A DNA stretch of 64,000 nt from Exobacillus caeni (GTDB lineage: Bacteria; Bacillota; Bacilli; Bacillales; Guptibacillaceae). The first letter of the stretch is position 1. Each line of letters begins with the position of its first letter. Location of the stretch: positions 248,001 to 312,000 of the forward strand of contig NZ_SWLG01000004.1 of the NCBI RefSeq assembly GCF_005747095.1, read 5' to 3'. The notes under the pieces are model-generated. The model ran no database searches and had not been told where the DNA came from. It saw only the letters and a list, made by a program, of their open reading frames with translations. The translations under genes and the position numbers were made by a program. Of the stretch, positions 58,787-64,000 are shown piece after piece.

Positions 58787-59272
58787 ATGAAAAGAATAAT
58801 GCTTCGCTTTCTTTGTGTTTCCTCCGTCGTTCTTTTCCTTTGTTTTGGGATCCATTCCATGGGAGAAGGAAAAAGCCGTTTGGCAGGAAAGCAACCTCCG
58901 TTGCCGGAAGTCAAATTTAATAATGAATCATTAAATGTGAAACTGGGGTCTTACTGTTGGACTGAAGATAGCTCTAATCAGGGAGTGTGTGTCGATACAG
59001 CAGGAGTTCCAGAAGTTCTTGATGGGGAGTTCGCAGTAATAAACAAAACAGGTAAAATTAAAGTCTCCTTTAAAAATTTATCCCGGCCAGATAATCTTAC
59101 GATTGTTAGAGTGAAGGAACAAGACGCAAAACAGGAAAAGCTCATCGGAAATGTATTTTCCACTCCCGAAGAAGAAGGTGTTTATTATTATGAAATATTT
59201 GCGAGATGGCTTAAGGAAGAGAATGTTATAGCAGGTGATGCTTATTACGGATTTATTGTAAAAGTGGAATAA
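58787..59272 (+). CDS. exported small protein with YCW/CVD cysteine pair
   Basis: 161 residues. N-terminal signal sequence (MKRIMLRFLCVSSVVLFLCF, cleavage near 26-30). The mature part has LGSYCWTEDSSNQGVCVDTAGVPE near residues 53-76 (shown in two pieces: LGSYCWTED and GVCVDTAGVPE), where two Cys could form a disulfide, and a C-terminal beta domain. The same SYCW/GVCVD arrangement occurs in Bacillus secreted proteins of unknown function (recall). TTAGAGG precedes the ATG. Role unknown. Confidence 0.7.
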   Translation: MKRIMLRFLCVSSVVLFLCFGIHSMGEGKSRLAGKQPPLPEVKFNNESLNVKLGSYCWTEDSSNQGVCVDTAGVPEVLDGEFAVINKTGKIKVSFKNLSRPDNLTIVRVKEQDAKQEKLIGNVFSTPEEEGVYYYEIFARWLKEENVIAGDAYYGFIVKVE

Positions 59273-59304
59273 GAAACAGTATCAATTTCCTATTCAACCC
59301 GGTG

Positions 59305-59814
59305 TTATGCTTTCTTCTTTAATAATTTACTAATATCCGGTTTCTGGGCTTTTCTGATTAACTTTCCTCCTTCAAAAAACCTCCCGTATTCCCTGGCGAT
59401 TTGGTTTGCTTCTTCAAAGGTAGGAATGTAGCCGTTGGCTTTGTATGTTGAAAAATAAGCATGGACTTTCCCACTATAGAATACCCAGCTGAAAAACTTC
59501 ATCGAAAATTTATGTGATCCGGAGTCGCGAAAAGGAACCATCGCTTTACTCTCCCAGACAGTCATCGTTTGCCCATATCCTTCTTCCATATTCCCGACTA
59601 ATTCTGCATACAACAAACCGGGGTTATTCATCATTTGTTTCATCACAAACCGGGTGAGAAATCCGTTGACGATCGTGCGCCAGATGTTGAAACGGGCCCC
59701 AAGCGTAATGGAAATAATGGCGTCTTCGGGAAGAGGTATCTTTCTTTCTCCATAAATAATCATTCCTCCGTATTTAACCCCCGGTATTTTTTGATTAATA
59801 AACTCTTTACTCAT
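59305..59814 (-). CDS. conserved protein resembling ABM/DUF3291-type dimeric barrel enzymes
   Basis: 169 residues, soluble. MQMM-type helix, then LLYAELVGNMEEGYGQTMTVWESKAM (in part: AELVGNMEEGYGQTMTVWES) and SHKFSMKFFSWVFYSGKVH resemble the antibiotic-monooxygenase-like alpha/beta barrel proteins in which a Trp-Glu-Ser and a His line the pocket. GAGGGTGGG precedes the ATG. It stands alone between the secreted small protein and the HtrA gene (convergent/divergent). The family call is tentative. Confidence 0.5.
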   Translation of the reverse strand: MSKEFINQKIPGVKYGGMIIYGERKIPLPEDAIISITLGARFNIWRTIVNGFLTRFVMKQMMNNPGLLYAELVGNMEEGYGQTMTVWESKAMVPFRDSGSHKFSMKFFSWVFYSGKVHAYFSTYKANGYIPTFEEANQIAREYGRFFEGGKLIRKAQKPDISKLLKKKA

Positions 59815-60034
59815 AATTTCCCACCCTCTTTATTGTTTACTAAATATTCTTCATTAGCATCATCTAATCCTTTTATCCCGGGGAAAAAGAACCCCTTATA
59901 TTTCCCGGATAAATAACAAAAAATATGAAACAATTATCAAAGATTGTCAAAATAATCCCAAAATCCCAGAGTTACCCGTGTAATTCGATACAATACAAAT
60001 GTAACCGAAACACAACATTTGAAAGGATGATCCA

Positions 60035-61219
60035 ATGATGGGTTATTACAAGGATGATCATATAAATAACAGACAGTCTAAAAAAAGCAAAAACAGATGG
60101 TTGATGCCGGGGGGGCTTGGAGCTGCAATCGGAGCATCTGTAATGCTTATCGCAGCACCGATGATAAACGGGGATATAAATGGAACGTTGGGTGATAAGC
60201 AAGTTGAAGCAAACAGCGAGGTCAAAACAGAACAGGTTTCTTATAACGTGACGACTGATGTTACAAAAGCGGTAGATAAAGTGGACGATGCGATCGTCAG
60301 TGTTTCGAATCTCCAGCAGAGTAACTTTGGTGATGTCGGAAAAGTAGGATCCGGTTCTGGTGTAATTTATAAAAAGGAAAACGGGAAAGCGTTTATCGTA
60401 ACAAATAACCATGTGGTAGAAGGAGCTGCAGAGCTTGAAGTTACACTTAAGAACGAAGAAAAAGTTAAGGCGAAGCTACTAGGTACAGATCCTTTGATGG
60501 ATCTTGCAGTACTGCAAATCGATGGCAGTAATGTAGAAGCAACAGTAGAGTTCGGAAACTCTGACCAATTGAAGGCAGGGGAACCGGCGATTGCACTCGG
60601 CAACCCGCTCGGCTTTTTGGAAGGTTCAGTTACACAGGGGATAATCAGCAATCCTAAGAGAACTATTCCAACAGACATTGACCAAAATGGCCAGCCTGAC
60701 TGGGAAGCGGAAGTTATTCAAACCGATGCTTCCATCAACCCTGGTAACAGTGGAGGAGCGTTAATCAATATTGCCGGGCAGTTGATCGGCATAAACTCCT
60801 CTAAGATTGCGCAGACCAACGTAGAAGGAATCGGATTTGCAATTCCGGTCAATGTTGCAGCGCCGATTATTGAGCAGCTTGAAACAACCGGCAAAGTGGA
60901 ACGGCCATATCTTGGAATCAGGCCATATTCATTATCGGAAGTGCCAGAAGCCCAACGGAGTGCAGCACTTCACTTGCCTGAGGATGTAGACGGCGGTGTT
61001 GTCATTATGGGAACTTCCCCTGGTACACCTGCTGCTGAGGCCGGACTGCAAGATAAAGATGTTATTGTAGCTTTAAATGGCAAAGGTATTAAGGATGCAG
61101 CAGAACTAAGGAAATTCTTGTATACAGATGTTAAGGTCGGAGACAAGATTAAAGTAAAATATTACCGTGACGGCCAGGTGAAAGAAACAACGTTAACGTT
61201 GAGCAGCCATCAGTTTTAA
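60035..61219 (+). CDS. HtrA/DegP-type membrane-anchored serine protease
   Basis: 394 residues. Short cytoplasmic N terminus, one membrane helix (~24-45), S1C protease domain and one PDZ domain (~290-390). The catalytic triad is His126 (NNHVV), Asp156 (MDLAVLQ) and Ser239 (NPGNSGGAL). It degrades or refolds misfolded proteins outside the membrane. GAAAGGATGATCC precedes the tandem ATG. In Bacillus HtrA genes answer to CssRS, but no operator was recognised here. Paralog (HtrA, HtrB or HtrC) cannot be fixed. Confidence 0.92.
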   Translation: MMGYYKDDHINNRQSKKSKNRWLMPGGLGAAIGASVMLIAAPMINGDINGTLGDKQVEANSEVKTEQVSYNVTTDVTKAVDKVDDAIVSVSNLQQSNFGDVGKVGSGSGVIYKKENGKAFIVTNNHVVEGAAELEVTLKNEEKVKAKLLGTDPLMDLAVLQIDGSNVEATVEFGNSDQLKAGEPAIALGNPLGFLEGSVTQGIISNPKRTIPTDIDQNGQPDWEAEVIQTDASINPGNSGGALINIAGQLIGINSSKIAQTNVEGIGFAIPVNVAAPIIEQLETTGKVERPYLGIRPYSLSEVPEAQRSAALHLPEDVDGGVVIMGTSPGTPAAEAGLQDKDVIVALNGKGIKDAAELRKFLYTDVKVGDKIKVKYYRDGQVKETTLTLSSHQF

Positions 61220-61230
61220 GTGAAAGAATA

Positions 61231-61867
61231 AGAGGTTGGGACATAAATAAAACGTTCAAGTGAAAAAACGAATGATTCAGAATCAACAAGTATAAAATGT
61301 TAATTTTCAATAGATTTATCTTCTTTTGTAGCTAGTAGGAGTGATGCAAACCGCTTCAGCAGAATACTTCGCTTTCCGCGGGCACGGCCTCAGCCTCCTC
61401 GCGGAAAAACCATCGCTGCGGGGTCTTCGGACTCGTGCTGTTCCCGCAGGATAAGGAAGGCTACGGCAGCAAGACATCGCACGAAGAAAATGGGCAGTTC
61501 ATTTTCGAGGAGTCTACGTATTCTGCCTACGCTGGAAGTGTTTCCTACTAAAAGAATTTTTTTACTCCTCCTCTAGCGGAGAAAATACACGAAGACTCCT
61601 ACGGGAGCAATGGCATCGGTGAGACCCCGGAGTGCGTTAGCATGAGGAGGCTCACCAGCCGCCCGTGGAAAGCGAAGTGTATTTTCGTAGCGGGTTGAGG
61701 TACCCCCAGTATCGTATTAAAAGATAATATGTAGCCGATATATAATGAACAGGAAAAATTACTTAAACGGCCAAAAGAAAAATCCGAACTGATTTAAATT
61801 CTGATGAAAGAATTTTGAATCATAGTTCGGATTTTCCTTTGGCTAAAATACTTTTGTCCCAGCCTCT
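61231..61867. repeat. 637-bp interspersed element with AGAGG(T/C)TGGGACA terminal inverted repeats
   Basis: Left end AGAGGTTGGGACA and right end TGTCCCAGCCTCT are inverted with one mismatch. Inside are two modules, CTTTCCGCGGGCACGGCCTC... and its counterpart GGCTCACCAGCCGCCCGTGG...GAAAGCGAAG, able to fold back on each other. The stretch 61440-61510 is shared (inverted) with the 40-kb element. No transposase or convincing gene. It fills the space between htrA and the queuosine transporter gene. Confidence 0.82.
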
Positions 61868-61871
61868 CTTT

Positions 61872-62525
61872 TTATACAGCAGGTTCCTCGCTGCCGACCG
61901 GAACTTCGCTGTTTTTTTTGTTCTTTGTGAATAAGTAGAAAAGCGGTGTATCAATAAGAGCCAGACCAAGTTTTACTACATATTGCGATAGTATCATCAC
62001 CCATATATTGGGGACCGTCCCGATGAAAGCGATCGTGATAAAAATCGCAGTATCGAGAAACTGTGATGTAAAAGTACTCAAATTATTTCGCAGCCATTTA
62101 TGCTTTTCGTTGGTCAGTTTTTTAAAGAACGAAAAAACATATATATCGACATTCTGGGATACTAGATAAGCTGCTAAGCTCGCCAATACGAAGCGATAAT
62201 TTTGTCCCAGAAGCGTTTCGTAGGCTGTTTGGGTGTCTGCTGCAAACGGAGCGACCGGAAGCAGCATTCCGATAAAAATCATCGCACTTGCAAAAACCTG
62301 GGCTCCAAACCCGAATAGGATCGTTCTTTGCGCTTCTTTTTTACCGTATCGCTCATGGATGACATCCGTAAACAAAAATGAAAATGCATACATGACTACA
62401 GCGGCTGGAAGCACGAAACTCCCGATCATGATGATCTTCCCGGCCATGATGTTCGCCACCACGATGGAAACGGCAAACAATACATTGAACCAGATAAGAT
62501 CACGATTTATCGCCTGGTTATTCAT
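61872..62525 (-). CDS. queuosine precursor transporter (VUT/YhhQ family)
   Basis: 217 residues with six to seven helices. NIMAGKIIMIGSFVLPAAVV and FLFTDVIHERYGKKEAQRTI near the N terminus and the ending segment FLDTAIFITIAFIG are YhhQ/VUT signatures. The family imports preQ0/preQ1 bases. The gene overlaps the end of queF by 8 bp and lies under the preQ1 riboswitch upstream of queF, supporting that role. Without queC/D/E in the window the organism may both make and salvage precursors. Confidence 0.92.
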   Translation of the reverse strand: MNNQAINRDLIWFNVLFAVSIVVANIMAGKIIMIGSFVLPAAVVMYAFSFLFTDVIHERYGKKEAQRTILFGFGAQVFASAMIFIGMLLPVAPFAADTQTAYETLLGQNYRFVLASLAAYLVSQNVDIYVFSFFKKLTNEKHKWLRNNLSTFTSQFLDTAIFITIAFIGTVPNIWVMILSQYVVKLGLALIDTPLFYLFTKNKKNSEVPVGSEEPAV

Positions 62526-62937
62526 TGCTATCAGTGCCTTTTTCTCGCACAGCAGTGGTTGTTAGTTCAATGCCTCCGCGGGCAGATTGGTAAACAGTAA
62601 CTTCGACACTCTTTGGATCGATGGCAAAGACAACATCATCTGCAATATTGGCTGCGAGGGTTTCACAAAAGCTTCCCTCATCACGATAGGACCAGAGATA
62701 AAACTTAAGTGCTTTGGACTCGATGCACTTTTGGTCTGGTACATATGAAATTTCTACCTGGCCAAAGTCTGGCTGGCCTGTTTTAGGGCAAACTGCTGTA
62801 AATTCTAATGCTTTAAAAGTAACCTTTTGAACATTCGGGCTGTCAAAAGCTTCGTTTTTTAAAACTTCGCGACCTTCTTTTACACTTTTCGGACGGGGCA
62901 TCGGTCCTGATGAAGGCAACCATGATGTATTTTCCAT
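62518..62937 (-). CDS. queF: NADPH-dependent 7-cyano-7-deazaguanine (preQ0) reductase
   Basis: 139 residues, the short type I QueF (T-fold). The thioimide-forming Cys50 in AVCPKTGQPDF and the QueF motif ESKALKFYLW (NADPH binding) with following SYRDEGSF are intact. It reduces preQ0 to preQ1, the base inserted into tRNA for queuosine. GGGAGG lies 9 bp before the ATG and forms part of the preQ1 riboswitch. It is cotranscribed with the transporter gene downstream. Confidence 0.94.
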   Translation of the reverse strand: MENTSWLPSSGPMPRPKSVKEGREVLKNEAFDSPNVQKVTFKALEFTAVCPKTGQPDFGQVEISYVPDQKCIESKALKFYLWSYRDEGSFCETLAANIADDVVFAIDPKSVEVTVYQSARGGIELTTTAVREKGTDSNE

Positions 62938-62946
62938 AATTAAATT

Positions 62947-62985
62947 CCTCCCTAGTTTTGATAAAGCAGGATGGTTACGAACTGC
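62947..62985 (-). promoter_or_regulatory. preQ1-I riboswitch in the queF leader
   Basis: Minus strand reads GCAGTTCGTAACCATCCTGC, then TTTATCAAAACTAGGGAGG: the P1 stem GCAG/CTGC closing a C-rich loop, an A-rich tail and the CTAGG segment that would pair back. The tail includes the GGGAGG ribosome site of queF, so control is probably translational. Confidence 0.8.
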
Positions 62986-63199
62986 TTATTGCCTGACCGC
63001 CAGAGCGACCGGCAACTGTTTTATTATAGCAAAAATGGCTTGAAATACAATACTTCTTTAAAAGCAGATGTATGAGCATAAAAAAATTTCCGCTCGGTCT
63101 ATCGTCTTAGAATAACCCTTTATTTTTCCACCTATAGACTGAAGCATTTATTCCATTGAAAAGAATACAATAGATTTGGAAATACAAAGGAGGGATTCA

Positions 63200-63676
63200 A
63201 TGTTTCCTGGAAGATTGTATGAAACCCATTTACTTGTTCGAAATTTAGAAGATTCGATAGAATTTTATAAAAAGCTCGGACTGAAGTTTGCTCATAAGAT
63301 TGAAAAAAGGAGAGTCGCTTTTTTCTGGTTTCAAGAGGAGAAGGAACAGATGCTGGGGCTGTGGGAAGTATCAGAAAAACAATGGGAAAGGCGCCATTTT
63401 GCTTTTGGTGTAACATATGATGAGATCCTTACGGCAATAGAGTGGCTGCTGGATAGAGAGATTTCACCGAGAGAGTCATTCGGGCGCCAGCCGCTGGAAC
63501 CACTCGTCCATACCTGGATGCCCGCAGCTTTTATTAATTTTAATGACCCTGATGGAAACTCATTAGAATTCATTAGTGTGCTGGAAGATGAACCGGAAAA
63601 TATGGACTATGTGCCTTATTTGAGCGAATGGAAAACGTTGAAGGCAAATGGAACAACAGAAGTATTGAAAGGTTAG
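63200..63676 (+). CDS. VOC (glyoxalase/bleomycin-resistance/dioxygenase) family protein
   Basis: 158 residues from ATG 63200, which has AAAGGAGGG upstream; a longer frame starts before that site and is unlikely. ETHLLVRNLEDSIEFYKKLGL and INFNDPDGNSLEFISVL are the two betaalphabetabetabeta halves of a VOC barrel, with His and Glu as likely metal ligands (ETHLLV His; SLEF Glu). Members include glyoxalase, fosfomycin-resistance and dioxygenase enzymes; the reaction cannot be told. It is 84 bp upstream of an AAC(3)-type gene. Confidence 0.82.
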   Translation: MFPGRLYETHLLVRNLEDSIEFYKKLGLKFAHKIEKRRVAFFWFQEEKEQMLGLWEVSEKQWERRHFAFGVTYDEILTAIEWLLDREISPRESFGRQPLEPLVHTWMPAAFINFNDPDGNSLEFISVLEDEPENMDYVPYLSEWKTLKANGTTEVLKG

Positions 63677-63760
63677 AAAATTCTAGCTCTTATCATCCCA
63701 TTTCTTTCGGTAGATGCTATAGTAGAAATAGAATATTTCAGTGTCAGGAGAGCGAAGAAA

Positions 63761-64000
63761 ATGGGAAAACGTATTATTGAAAAAACAGACATGCCAAGAA
63801 CGAGGGAAAGTCTGGCAGAAGACCTTCGGAAGCTGGGTGTTAAAGCCGGAATGACTGTCATCGTTCATTCTTCGATGCAATCGATCGGATGGGTCTGTGG
63901 CGGAGCGGTTGCGGTTATAGAAGCGCTGATGGATACAGTTACAGAAACGGGGAATATCGTAATGCCTACCCAGTCCCCAGATCTATCAGATCCGTCGGAG
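63761..64000 (+). CDS. AAC(3)-family aminoglycoside N-acetyltransferase (YokD-like), N-terminal part
   Basis: 80 codons before the window ends. [31 protein letters not shown] and [21 protein letters not shown] (partly quoted: [18 protein letters not shown]) are the start of AAC(3)/FrbF-type acetyltransferases, which use acetyl-CoA to N-acetylate aminoglycosides or other amines. The ATG follows CAGGAGAGCG. Such chromosomal YokD/BA2930-like proteins do not always confer resistance. The active site lies beyond the window. Confidence 0.82.
   Translation, partial: MGKRIIEKTDMPRTRESLAEDLRKLGVKAGMTVIVHSSMQSIGWVCGGAVAVIEALMDTVTETGNIVMPTQSPDLSDPSE

Noticed and set aside
61231-61867. Insertion sequence with transposase
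   Set aside because: No frame of transposase size or motif lies between the inverted ends; it is a non-coding element.

Overview
The window looks like chromosomal DNA of a spore-forming, respiring member of the Bacillaceae, possibly Fictibacillus or a close relative. The evidence is strong GGAGG-type ribosome binding sites, frequent TTG/GTG starts, a SpoIIP gene, a small membrane-anchored cytochrome c, an M4 neutral protease, a YuzL-like small protein, and FMN and preQ1-I riboswitches. No rRNA, tRNA, prophage, transposase or CRISPR array was seen.

Layout. 0-0.7 kb: two GNAT acetyltransferases (the first only partial). 0.8-13.1 kb: one tightly overlapping eight-gene operon: surface protein, ABC ATPase, ABC permease, coiled-coil membrane protein, MoxR ATPase, DUF58 protein and two large von Willebrand-type membrane proteins. 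13.2-19.9 kb: a 3-hydroxybutyrate catabolic locus with its own sigma-54 activator, three copies of a palindromic activator site, a -24/-12 promoter, CoA-transferase subunits, GntP permease, 3-hydroxybutyrate dehydrogenase, a 21-bp tandem repeat array, a CcpA site and a thiolase. 20-23.2 kb: a worn region with a frameshifted DinB gene, a decayed acyl esterase, repeat elements, a Nudix gene, and a ferritin-like/peroxiredoxin pair on the minus strand. 23.2-32.3 kb: a MocR-type regulator, oligopeptide-binding protein, amidase, riboswitch-controlled RibU, cytochrome c, SpoIIP and YitT. 32.8-44.3 kb: a GGDEF-EAL protein, threonine aldolase, M4 protease, Na+/H+ antiporter, an HD-GYP protein translationally coupled to a 23-residue Trp/Cys-rich peptide, and a PqqD-M50 membrane protease. 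44.5-56.7 kb: a STAND/BTAD regulator and a branched-chain-type ABC importer followed by KASIII-like, alpha/beta-hydrolase, SDR and acyl-CoA ligase genes. 56.8-64 kb: methyltransferase, small envelope proteins, HtrA-type protease, a large repeat, preQ1-controlled queF plus queuosine-precursor transporter, a VOC protein and the start of an AAC(3)-type acetyltransferase.

Most notable. (1) The peroxiredoxin at 21.4-22.05 kb has an in-frame TGA exactly at its peroxidatic cysteine. A perfect 7-bp stem with a GGUC loop starts 10 nt after the TGA, which is the arrangement of a bacterial SECIS. It is either a selenocysteine peroxiredoxin or a precisely placed nonsense mutation. (2) The Trp/Cys-rich mini-peptide (CWWCMW) overlaps the stop of an HD-GYP gene and is followed by a YydH-like PqqD-M50 protease, a possible undescribed peptide-processing unit. 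(3) The 3-hydroxybutyrate locus shows a complete sigma-54 circuit. (4) The solute-binding protein of the 48-52 kb importer has lost its whole middle in frame.
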